Below, piece after piece: positions 17,857 to 25,353 of a stretch of 41,383 nucleotides of DNA. A model generated the notes under the pieces. That model did not search any database. It had not been told where the DNA came from and saw nothing but the letters and a program-made list of their open reading frames with translations. How positions within the stretch are numbered: position 1 is the stretch's first letter; every line of letters begins with the position of its first letter. The translations under genes and the position numbers were made by a program. Origin of the DNA: Ignavibacteriales bacterium (GTDB lineage: Bacteria > Bacteroidota > Ignavibacteria > Ignavibacteriales > Ignavibacteriaceae); NCBI GenBank assembly GCA_014727845.1, contig WJMR01000164.1, forward strand, positions 1 through 41,383, given 5' to 3'.

Positions 17857-17885
17857 ACTATACGCAAAAAGCCGCGCCCGAACAA
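17857..17885 (-). promoter_or_regulatory. Predicted promoter of the GH31 gene
   Basis: On the minus strand, TTGTTC (17885-17880) and TATAGT (17862-17857) are 17 nt apart, about 50 nt upstream of the GH31 ATG. The facing plus-strand promoter begins only 12 bases away, so the two form a compact divergent promoter pair. Confidence 0.55.
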
Positions 17886-17897
17886 GACGCGCGCCGC

Positions 17898-17925
17898 TTG
17901 ACTTTCGCTCCGTTTTTCGTAATAT
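17898..17925 (+). promoter_or_regulatory. Predicted promoter of the YciO/TsaC-like gene
   Basis: TTGACT (17898-17903) and TAATAT (17920-17925) are 16 nt apart on the plus strand, about 70 nt upstream of the ATG at 17998. Confidence 0.5.
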
Positions 17926-17997
17926 CCTATTAAGACGCGAGTTCGCCACACCGTTCCCGTTCGCGTCCCGACCGAAAACGAAACCAAGGAGCCCGCA

Positions 17998-18609
17998 ATG
18001 GAATACTACGAACTCCACCCCGAAACCCCGCAGCGACGCTACATCGACAAAGCGATCGAGGTGTTGCGCGGCGGCGGCGTGATTATTTATCCGACCGACA
18101 CGACCTACGGATTAGGTTGCGACGTGCGCGACCAATCCGCCATCAAACGCGTTCTCGACGTAAAGAACGAGACGAGCGAGAAACTGCTCAGCTTCGTCAT
18201 TCCGGATTTGAAAGACGTCGCCTCCTACGCGAAGGTTTCCGACTACGCCTACAAGACGATGAAGCGACTCCTGCCGGGACCCTACACATTCATCCTGCCG
18301 GCGGCGAAGGAGATTCCGAAGAAGCTTTGGAGCAAGCGCAAGACGGTCGGCATTCGCGTGCCCGCGCATCCCGTGGCGCGGGAGTTGGCGTCGGGTCTCG
18401 GCGCGCCGATCGTAAACTCGAGCGTGACCAACCGCGTCGGGGATCTCCTGCTGAATCCCGACGAGATCCGCGCCGTCCTCAACGCGCAAGTGGATTTGAT
18501 GCTCGCGGCCGGCGCGCTTTCGGGCGAGCCCTCGAGCGTCGTCGATCTGAGCGGCGACGAGCCGGAGATCGTTCGCGAAGGCGCGGGCGAAGTCGAGGAC
18601 TTCCGTTAG
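17998..18609 (+). CDS. YciO/TsaC/Sua5-family (YrdC domain) protein
   Basis: YrdC-domain proteins bind RNA and nucleotide. TsaC/Sua5 members make threonylcarbamoyl-AMP for t6A37 of tRNA, while the role of YciO members is less certain. The 203-residue protein aligns over its whole length with the E. coli YciO pattern: it begins EYYELHPETPQRRYIDKAIEVL, followed by GGVIIYPTDTTYGLGCDV (residues about 26-43). NSSVTNRVGD (about 140-149) supplies the SxN motif. The usual KxR motif appears as KNETSEK, without the Arg. An SD (AAGGAG) precedes the ATG. If no other TsaC exists in the genome, it would make the substrate used by MtaB, encoded 10 kb away. It converges with the SDR gene, with 3 nt between stops. 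Confidence 0.85.
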   Translation: MEYYELHPETPQRRYIDKAIEVLRGGGVIIYPTDTTYGLGCDVRDQSAIKRVLDVKNETSEKLLSFVIPDLKDVASYAKVSDYAYKTMKRLLPGPYTFILPAAKEIPKKLWSKRKTVGIRVPAHPVARELASGLGAPIVNSSVTNRVGDLLLNPDEIRAVLNAQVDLMLAAGALSGEPSSVVDLSGDEPEIVREGAGEVEDFR

Positions 18610-18612
18610 CGC

Positions 18613-19386
18613 CTACGACTCCCGACGAACCATCGTGGCGGTCGCCTGAGCGCGCGGCGTCAGGATCATCTCGTTGACGTTCACGCGCGGCGGAAGCGTG
18701 AGGCAATACAGCGCCGCGTCGGCGACGTCCTCGGCCGTCAACGGCTCGAACCCCTCGTACACTTTCTTCGCGGCGGCTTCGTCGCCTTTGAAGCGTACGC
18801 CGCTAAACTCCGTCTCGACGAAGCCGGGGTCGATCGTCGTCGCCGTGATGTTCTTCTCGAGGAACTCCATCCGCATCGCGCGGTTGAGCGCCTTGACCGC
18901 GAACTTCGTCGCGCAATAGACGTTACCGTTGAGATAGACTTCCCGCCCCGCCGTCGAGCCGAGGTTGAGAATGCGCGGCGCCTCCGCGCCCGCCATCAAC
19001 GGAACGACTTGCCGCGTAACGTAGAGCAGACCCTTGACGTTCGTGTCGATCATCTTGTCCCAGTCGTCGAACTCGCCTTGGTCTATCGACGAGAAGCCGC
19101 TCGCGAGACCCGCGTTGTTGACGAGGACGTCGATCGGTTTATAGTCGTCGGGTAGCTCGTCGAAAAATTCGACGACGGCGTCCCGATCGCGGACGTCGAG
19201 CGTCGCGGGAAGTACGTTGGTGAACTCGCGCGGCGCCCACGTCTCGGCGAGCTCGCGCAGGCGTTCCTCGCGCCTTCCGACAAGTATCACGTTCGCCCCC
19301 TCGATCGCCAGTCGCTCGGCGATCGCCCTACCGATACCCGACGTCGCCCCCGTTACGACTGCGTTTTTCTTTAACAGCGCTTTCAT
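18613..19386 (-). CDS. SDR-family NADP-dependent oxidoreductase, YdfG-like
   Basis: This is a classical short-chain dehydrogenase/reductase of 257 residues. It has the cofactor motif TGATSGIG (12-19), NNAG (90-93) and the catalytic triad S144, Y157, K161 (LGSTAG and YCATK). VNNAGLASGFSSIDQGEFDDWDKMIDTNVKG resembles the YdfG group, which oxidises L-allo-threonine, serine and 3-hydroxy acids with NADP. The substrate here is inferred from similarity only. The start has GAGGA at SD distance. It follows the GH20 gene on the same strand after 10 nt, so the two are probably co-transcribed, although no shared pathway is evident. Confidence 0.85.
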   Translation of the reverse strand: MKALLKKNAVVTGATSGIGRAIAERLAIEGANVILVGRREERLRELAETWAPREFTNVLPATLDVRDRDAVVEFFDELPDDYKPIDVLVNNAGLASGFSSIDQGEFDDWDKMIDTNVKGLLYVTRQVVPLMAGAEAPRILNLGSTAGREVYLNGNVYCATKFAVKALNRAMRMEFLEKNITATTIDPGFVETEFSGVRFKGDEAAAKKVYEGFEPLTAEDVADAALYCLTLPPRVNVNEMILTPRAQATATMVRRES

Positions 19387-19396
19387 AGGTTCCTCG

Positions 19397-21853
19397 CTAT
19401 CGTTCTATCCAACTTTTTCTTCCCGTTTCAAAATTCGGTTTCGCGATATCGAATCTGTACTTACGCGTCGTCGCGGGTCGAGCGGGTTCGTCGCCGAAGC
19501 GGACCGTCCACGTCGAGTCGGTGACGAACGTACGCGTCTCGTCGCCGGTCGTAATCACGCCGACGATGTGGGCGCCCGCCGCCTTGCCGACCTCATACGA
19601 CTCTTTCTTCTCGTAGAGCCGGTCGTAGTTCCACGCCTCGATCTCTATCTTGTTCTCGCCGGCTCGCAAGTAAGGCGCGACGTCGTACCATCCGACGCGC
19701 TTATATTCCGGACCGAGCGAGAGGGAGCGCTTGACGAATTGCTCGCCGAGGAACTCGCCGTTGACGGTGAGCCGAACGCGCGTGTCGCCGATCAATTGGA
19801 AGATCGCCGAGTCGGGCTTCGCCTCGAGCGTCAACGTCTTCGAGAAGACGGCGTGGTGAACGCCCATCGAGTCGGCGTCTTCGGCGTAAACGAAATCGCC
19901 GGGAAGCGCGTAGTCCTCCAACTCGCCGTCTTGAACGTCCAACTTAATCTCCTCGAAGTACGCGACGAGTCGGTCGAACTTATCTTCGATAAGATCGAGG
20001 TTGGCGGGTTTATAGTAGCGCGTCCAAATCTCGCGATAGGTTTGCTTCAGCTCGGTAAGAAGGGCGACGGCGTCGTCGATTCTATCGGTCAGCTCGAAGA
20101 TGTTGACGGCGCGCCCTTCGCGCATATCCTTGAGGACGAGCTGTATCTCGAGTTTACGTTTGAAGAACTCGGTGAAATCTACGGTCGCCTCGAGGATGTC
20201 CACGTGGTCCTTGTTGCGGGTCGCCATCTTCTTGGCGCGATCGACGTCCTCGCGCAAACGCGGGAGCGTCCACTCCAACCAGCTCGTTTGCGCGACGGGG
20301 TTCAGTCGGAGCGACCACCAGGCGGGCGCGCGGAACGGCAAGCCGGGATGGCGCCAGAGCCGGTGGTAGTACACCTGCGCGTAAGGATGCGAGAGATCGC
20401 GGTAGAGTCGCTCGAACGGACAACGGCCGTCGCCGAAGAATTGATCGAAATAGAGCTCCGAGAACTTGTGCGCGTCGGTTCCTTTGGCGTTCCACGAGCA
20501 CGCCGCGGAGTAGGCGTATCCGAAGAGGATCGTCTCCTTGATCGTCTCGGCGCCGAAGTCGCCCCAGTTGGAATTGATCATCCCCGCCGCGTCGTAGCGC
20601 AGCCCCTCCTCGATGAAGTTCTTGATGTTCGCCATCGCGAGGGTGTGGACGGGGAACGTCGAGGTGAAGTTCCACACCGAGGGGGAGACGATGTAGGTGA
20701 AGCCCTTGTCGTCGAACGTTTTCGCGGAGGGGTAGTGATCGTAGGCGCCGTAATGCCAATCGACGATCGTCACGTCCTTCGTTAGCGAGTCGAGGATTTC
20801 GGGATGGTTGAGCAGCACGTCGCCGTACATCATCGGCTTCTTGCCGTGCTTTCGACAGATATCGAACACGCGCTCGTAGTGGCGCAGATGGGCGCCGACG
20901 ACGCCGACCTCCTCCACCAACTCGCGGCTCTTCCCTTTACCGACGTCGAAACTTTCGTCCGCGCCGATATTGAAATACTCGGACGGGAACATCGCGAAGA
21001 CTTCCGACAACACGGTCTCGAGGAACTCGTACGTCTCCTCGCAGGTTACGCAGAGCGACGCCGAGCCGGGGAACTCCGCCAAGTGGAGATACTTCTCGTC
21101 GGCGAGCAGATTCTCGTAATGCCCGAGTGTTTGGAAGATCGGGATCACCTCGACGAACCGCGCGTCGGCGTGCTCGACGATCTCGGCGATTTCTTCTTTT
21201 GTAAGCGCGCCGCGCCCCTCGCCGAAGTCGGGATAGCTTTCCAACACGACCATATCCTCGAGGTAGGGCATGAAGACGTTCATCTTGTAGAAGGCGATCA
21301 GATCGATGATCCGCTTGAAGTTCTCGACGGTCGAGACTTGGCCTCGGCTAATATCGTCGGAGATTCCTCGCAAGGGGAGATCGGGATAGTCGAAGATTTC
21401 GAGCGCCGCGACGCCCTCTTCGGCGTCGAGCAGTTGGAGTAGCGTAACGACGCCGTAGAAAAATCCTCGCGGGGTCGCCGCCTCGATCGTGACGCCAGAC
21501 GGTTCGACGACGAGACGGTACGCTTGATCGGCGACGTCCTCGGGCGCGCCGAGTTCAATCATCTCGTCGAGTTCCGCCCGTCGGAAGATTACCGTCGCTC
21601 CGTTCGGATCGGCGGGATAACTATAGCTCGCGCCGAAACGTTGTTCGAGTTCGGACCCGAAATACGAAATGGCTTTAAGCGCGCCCGCGTCGTCGTCCGT
21701 CGTCGCCGCGACGGCGAATTCGGCGGGCGGAGTGAAGACTCCCTCCGACGCCGCCACTTGTCGCGGCTCGGGGATTACGTTGACGTTCATAGGTTGCGCG
21801 TGGGATACGATTGCACACAGCGCGATCGCGATCGCGATAGCCGCTCGAAACAT
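19397..21853 (-). CDS. Secreted GH20 family glycoside hydrolase (beta-N-acetylhexosaminidase-like)
   Basis: It is predicted to remove terminal GlcNAc/GalNAc residues from chitin fragments, glycoproteins or peptidoglycan-derived sugars. The 818-residue protein starts with a signal peptide (MFRAAIAIAIALCAIVSHA, then QP). A GH20b-type N-terminal domain (about 25-150) has TPRGFFYGVVTLLQLL at its end. The catalytic barrel (about 160-480) has the opening LRGISDDISRGQ and the catalytic Asp-Glu pair D299-E300 in FNIGADES. A helical linker and a C-terminal jelly-roll-like domain follow (VNGEFLGEQF, YLRAGENKIEIEAWNY), perhaps sugar binding. The start lacks an SD. Bases 21867-21894 just upstream carry a direct repeat. 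It is co-oriented with the SDR gene and divergent from fabF. Confidence 0.86.
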   Translation of the reverse strand: MFRAAIAIAIALCAIVSHAQPMNVNVIPEPRQVAASEGVFTPPAEFAVAATTDDDAGALKAISYFGSELEQRFGASYSYPADPNGATVIFRRAELDEMIELGAPEDVADQAYRLVVEPSGVTIEAATPRGFFYGVVTLLQLLDAEEGVAALEIFDYPDLPLRGISDDISRGQVSTVENFKRIIDLIAFYKMNVFMPYLEDMVVLESYPDFGEGRGALTKEEIAEIVEHADARFVEVIPIFQTLGHYENLLADEKYLHLAEFPGSASLCVTCEETYEFLETVLSEVFAMFPSEYFNIGADESFDVGKGKSRELVEEVGVVGAHLRHYERVFDICRKHGKKPMMYGDVLLNHPEILDSLTKDVTIVDWHYGAYDHYPSAKTFDDKGFTYIVSPSVWNFTSTFPVHTLAMANIKNFIEEGLRYDAAGMINSNWGDFGAETIKETILFGYAYSAACSWNAKGTDAHKFSELYFDQFFGDGRCPFERLYRDLSHPYAQVYYHRLWRHPGLPFRAPAWWSLRLNPVAQTSWLEWTLPRLREDVDRAKKMATRNKDHVDILEATVDFTEFFKRKLEIQLVLKDMREGRAVNIFELTDRIDDAVALLTELKQTYREIWTRYYKPANLDLIEDKFDRLVAYFEEIKLDVQDGELEDYALPGDFVYAEDADSMGVHHAVFSKTLTLEAKPDSAIFQLIGDTRVRLTVNGEFLGEQFVKRSLSLGPEYKRVGWYDVAPYLRAGENKIEIEAWNYDRLYEKKESYEVGKAAGAHIVGVITTGDETRTFVTDSTWTVRFGDEPARPATTRKYRFDIAKPNFETGRKSWIER

Positions 21854-21866
21854 AGTCGATCCATTG

Positions 21867-21894
21867 TTGATTGTGAAAGTTTGATTTGTGAAAG
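21867..21894. repeat. Short tandem direct repeat in the GH20 leader
   Basis: TTGATTGTGAAAG (21867-21879) is followed after one T by TTGATTTGTGAAAG (21881-21894), differing by one inserted T. It lies 14-41 nt upstream of the GH20 start. It could be a regulator site or a replication-slippage product. Confidence 0.65.
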
Positions 21895-22081
21895 ATACGA
21901 AATTCCATACCGAAGCGCCGCGACGAAACGTTTCGATTGTGCGGCGAATGTCTTATATTTTACGGATTGTTTGGGCTTAATATCCTTTGGAACGAAGCGC
22001 CGCCGCGTCGAAACCACGCGCGTTTCGTCCACGAGCCGATTTTTTACACAATAATATATACGCACATTTATCGAGGAACGC

Positions 22082-23341
22082 ATGACGAACGGAAACACTC
22101 GAGTGGTCGTCACGGGTATGTCGGCGATCACGCCGTTGGGGCTAACGGTCGAGGAGACGTGGAAGAACCTGGTCGCGGGTACGAGCGGCGCGGGACCGAT
22201 CACGAGATTCGACACCGCCAACGTGGCGACGAAATTCGCCTGCGAGGTGAAGGGCTTCGATCCCGGCGACTACATCGACAGAAAAGCCGCGCGACGGATG
22301 GATCTCTATTGCCAATACTCGCTGTCCGCGGCGCATATGTTGATGAAAGAAGCCGCGCTCGATCCCGAATCGATGAGCCAAGATGAAAAAGACGAGATCG
22401 CGGTGATCGTCGGTAGCGGTATCGGCGGCATCGACACGTTTAGCCAGCAAGCCGAGGTTCGCATCGAAAAAGGCGCGAACCGTATGTCCCCGTTCTTCAT
22501 TCCCATGCTTATCCCCGACATCGCGGCGGGACAGATCGCGATGAAGTACGGCTTCCGCGGTCCTAACTACGCCGCGGTTAGCGCGTGCGCCACGGCGAAC
22601 AACAACGTCGCGGACGCCTGGCTACTTATCAAAAACGGTATGGCGACGGCCGCGATCGTGGGCGGCTCGGAGGCGGCGATCGTCGAGATGGGCGTCGGCG
22701 GATTCAACGCCAACCGCGCGCTCTCCACGCGTAACGACTCTCCCGAAACGGCGAGCCGTCCGTTCGATCAGGACCGCGACGGATTCGTGATGGGCGAAGG
22801 CGGCGGATTGCTCTACGTCGAGACGCTCGAAAGCGCGAAGAAACGCGGCGCGAAAATCTACGCGGAACTCGTCGGCGTCGGCCTATCCGCGGACGCGCAC
22901 CACCTCACCGCTCCCGACCCGGAAGGCGGCGGCGCCGCGCTGGCGATGAAACGCGCGCTGAAATCCGCCGGTATGGAGCCGACCGACGTGGACTACATCA
23001 ATATGCACGGCACCGCCACCCCCGCCGGCGACATCGCCGAGACCAAAGCGATTAAGAACGTCTTCGGCGACCACGCGCGCGCGATGAGTTTGTCCTCCAC
23101 CAAGAGTATGACCGGACACCTCCTCGGCGCGGCGGGCGCGGTCGAAGCCGTCGCCTCCATTATGGCGATCATCGACGGCGTCGTGCCGCCGACGATCAAC
23201 CTTCAAACGCCCGATCCCGAGTGCGACCTCGACTATACGCCCAACGAGGCGAAGAAGCGCGAGGTGAGCGTCGCGATGAGCAACGCGTTTGGATTCGGCG
23301 GACACAACACAACGCTTACGTTTAAGAAGTTTTCGGAGTAA
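22082..23341 (+). CDS. fabF: Beta-ketoacyl-ACP synthase II, first paralogue
   Basis: This enzyme elongates acyl-ACP by condensation with malonyl-ACP in fatty-acid synthesis. The 419 residues carry the complete KAS I/II triad C169 (SACATANN), H309 (MHGTATP) and H346 (TGHLLGAAG), plus the C-terminal GFGGHNTTL. It is a paralogue of the fabF in the fatty-acid operon at 29-30 kb. It differs next to the nucleophile, with SACATANNN against SACATSAHA. It is divergent from GH20, has GAGGA at SD distance, and is followed by malQ after 29 nt. A role in elongation of particular acyl chains or under particular conditions is possible but cannot be read from the sequence. Confidence 0.93.
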   Translation: MTNGNTRVVVTGMSAITPLGLTVEETWKNLVAGTSGAGPITRFDTANVATKFACEVKGFDPGDYIDRKAARRMDLYCQYSLSAAHMLMKEAALDPESMSQDEKDEIAVIVGSGIGGIDTFSQQAEVRIEKGANRMSPFFIPMLIPDIAAGQIAMKYGFRGPNYAAVSACATANNNVADAWLLIKNGMATAAIVGGSEAAIVEMGVGGFNANRALSTRNDSPETASRPFDQDRDGFVMGEGGGLLYVETLESAKKRGAKIYAELVGVGLSADAHHLTAPDPEGGGAALAMKRALKSAGMEPTDVDYINMHGTATPAGDIAETKAIKNVFGDHARAMSLSSTKSMTGHLLGAAGAVEAVASIMAIIDGVVPPTINLQTPDPECDLDYTPNEAKKREVSVAMSNAFGFGGHNTTLTFKKFSE

Positions 23342-23370
23342 CCCGCGTCATACGCGGCATCGGAGAGACT

Positions 23371-24930
23371 ATGGAAATGAAACGAGCGGCGGGAGCGCTC
23401 CTACACCCAACCTCGTTGCCCGGGAAATACGGAGTCGGCGACCTCGGACCCGAGGCGAAATACTTCGTCGATTTCCTCGAGGTGACGGGACAGACGTTGT
23501 GGCAAATGTGTCCGCTCGGACCGACCGGCTACGGCGACTCCCCCTATCAGTGCCTCTCCGCGTTCGCGGGCAATCCCACGCTCGTCAGCCCCGACTACCT
23601 CCGACGCGACGGCTTCGTCGAAGAGGCGGACGTCGTCGCCCAACCGATCGGCGACCCGAGCCGCGCCGACTTCGAGCGATCCGCTCGTTTTAAGAACGAC
23701 CTTCTCTCCGTCGCCTTCCACAACTATAAAACCGCGACGTCCAAAAAAATCCGCGAGGAGTTCGAGGCGTTCCGCGAGCGGGAAAGTTTTTGGCTGGAAG
23801 ACTACGCGCTCTTTCGCGCCGTGAAGGAATACCACGGCGGGAAACACTGGAGGGAGTGGAAACCCGAGATCGCGCTCCGCGATGAGGGAGCCGTGAAACC
23901 GTGGCGCGCCAAGCTCGCGCCCGAAGTGGAGTACTATCAGTTCGTGCAGTTCGTCTTCTTCCGTCAGTGGAACGAAATCCGCGAGTACGCCGCCAAGAAG
24001 AACGTCAAGATTATCGGCGACGCCCCGATCTTCGTTTCCGACGACAGCGCCGACGTGTGGGCGAACCGCGAGCTTTTCGACCTCGACGACGCCGGCAAAC
24101 CTTTGCACGTCGCGGGCGTGCCGCCCGATTACTTCAGCGAGACGGGACAGCTCTGGGGCAATCCGCTCTACCGATGGAACGTGATGGCGAAGGACGATTA
24201 CCGCTGGTGGCGCGAGCGCTTCCGACAACTCTTCAATCTTTTCGACTACGTCCGAGTCGATCATTTCCGCGGATTCGAGAAATACTGGAGCGTGCCGGGC
24301 GACGCGAAGACGGCGATGAAGGGCGAGTGGGTCGAGGGTCCGGGAGCGAAATTTTTCGAGACGATCTTTCAACACTTTGGCGACGCGCCTATTATCGCGG
24401 AGGACCTCGGCGTGATCACCGACGCCGTTCGCGAATTGCGCGATCGCTTCCGCCTGCCCGGAATGAAAATCCTACAGTTCGCCTTCGGCGGCAAAGCGGA
24501 TAACGACTACCTACCGCACAACGTCGTCGAGCGCTCGGTGATTTACACGGGAACGCACGACAACGACACGACCGTCGGCTTTTTGGAAAAAGCGAGGCGC
24601 AACGAACCGAGCCAATTCGAGCACGTGTTGCGCTACTTCAACTGCTCGCCCGAAAACGCCGCCTCCGAAATGATCCGCGCGGCGTATCGTTCCGTCGCCG
24701 CCTTCGCCGTCGTTCCGATGCAGGACCTCCTCCACCTCGGCTCCGAGGCGCGGATGAACACACCCGGCGCGCCGCAAGGCAACTGGACGTGGCGCTTGAC
24801 GTGGGATCGCGTGTGGGAAAATCTCTCCGCCGAATACCGCGATATGGCGATGCTCTACGGCAGACTCCCCGAGCCGCCGGAGAAGAAGGACGACGAGAAA
24901 CCCGCGCCGGACGCCGACGCGAGCGAATAA
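23371..24930 (+). CDS. malQ: 4-alpha-glucanotransferase (amylomaltase)
   Basis: This GH77 enzyme transfers alpha-1,4-glucan segments between maltodextrins and releases glucose, working in maltose or glycogen metabolism in the cytosol. The 519-residue length is typical of the short bacterial and plant D-enzyme form. The catalytic residues are visible: nucleophile D297 in RVDHFRGF, acid/base E344 in AEDLGVIT and the stabilising Asp in GTHDNDT (about 397). The N-terminal LLHPTSLPGKYGVGDLG and GDSPYQCLSAFAGNP motifs are standard. GGAGAG gives an SD. A small hairpin (CCGCG-TCATA-CGCGG, 23343-23357) lies in the 29-nt gap after fabF. The C-terminus has an acidic tail. Linkage to fabF is not a known functional pairing. 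Confidence 0.95.
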   Translation: MEMKRAAGALLHPTSLPGKYGVGDLGPEAKYFVDFLEVTGQTLWQMCPLGPTGYGDSPYQCLSAFAGNPTLVSPDYLRRDGFVEEADVVAQPIGDPSRADFERSARFKNDLLSVAFHNYKTATSKKIREEFEAFRERESFWLEDYALFRAVKEYHGGKHWREWKPEIALRDEGAVKPWRAKLAPEVEYYQFVQFVFFRQWNEIREYAAKKNVKIIGDAPIFVSDDSADVWANRELFDLDDAGKPLHVAGVPPDYFSETGQLWGNPLYRWNVMAKDDYRWWRERFRQLFNLFDYVRVDHFRGFEKYWSVPGDAKTAMKGEWVEGPGAKFFETIFQHFGDAPIIAEDLGVITDAVRELRDRFRLPGMKILQFAFGGKADNDYLPHNVVERSVIYTGTHDNDTTVGFLEKARRNEPSQFEHVLRYFNCSPENAASEMIRAAYRSVAAFAVVPMQDLLHLGSEARMNTPGAPQGNWTWRLTWDRVWENLSAEYRDMAMLYGRLPEPPEKKDDEKPAPDADASE

Positions 24931-24937
24931 CGCCCTC

Positions 24938-25330
24938 CTATCCGAAGCAGTTCTTATGCTCGACGAAGATGCACCGATCTTGCGACACGGTTATCCCCGC
25001 CTTCTCGAACGCCTCGACCGCGGCGTCGTTGTGAACCCCGAGTTGTAGCCACACCGTCTTCGGTTTGTGTTCGACGATCTCGTCGATCATCGAGTCGAGC
25101 CGGTCTCCGCGCACGAACACGTCAACGATATCGACGCGCTCGGGTAGCGCCGAGACGCTCGGATACACGTCGATCTCGCCCACCCGTTCAAGTTTCGGAT
25201 GCACGCCTACGACGTCGTAATCGTGACGCGCCAAGTAGTTCGCGATCTTTCCGCTGTCGCGGTCGGGCTTGTCGGATATCCCGATCACGGCTATCTTCTT
25301 CGCTTTTTCGAGTATGGCGCATGCGTCCAT
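24938..25330 (-). CDS. CoA-binding domain protein (YccU-like)
   Basis: This is a stand-alone Rossmann-type CoA-binding protein of 130 residues, similar to YccU. The family is related to the N-terminal domain of succinyl-CoA synthetase alpha, and its biochemical role is not settled. I moved the start from the ORF-track 25447 to 25330 (MDACAILEKAKKIAVIGIS), because AAGGAGAG precedes it and the extra 39 residues are Arg-rich and antisense to the gcvP end. Motifs are IAVIGISDKPDRDSGKIANYL, VVGVHPKLERVGEIDVYPS, VDVFVRGD and KTVWLQLGVHNDAA, ending with a conserved C-terminal CIFVEHKN. It follows gcvP by 23 nt and is probably the last gene of the long operon. It converges with malQ, with 7 nt between stops and no visible terminator. 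Confidence 0.87.
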   Translation of the reverse strand: MDACAILEKAKKIAVIGISDKPDRDSGKIANYLARHDYDVVGVHPKLERVGEIDVYPSVSALPERVDIVDVFVRGDRLDSMIDEIVEHKPKTVWLQLGVHNDAAVEAFEKAGITVSQDRCIFVEHKNCFG

Positions 25331-25353
25331 TCGGCTCTCCTTTCTTCTATCGA

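Noticed and set aside
19217-20785. 522-codon plus-strand ORF opposite the SDR and GH20 genes
   Set aside because: It crosses two real minus-strand genes with intact catalytic motifs and has no recognisable domain.
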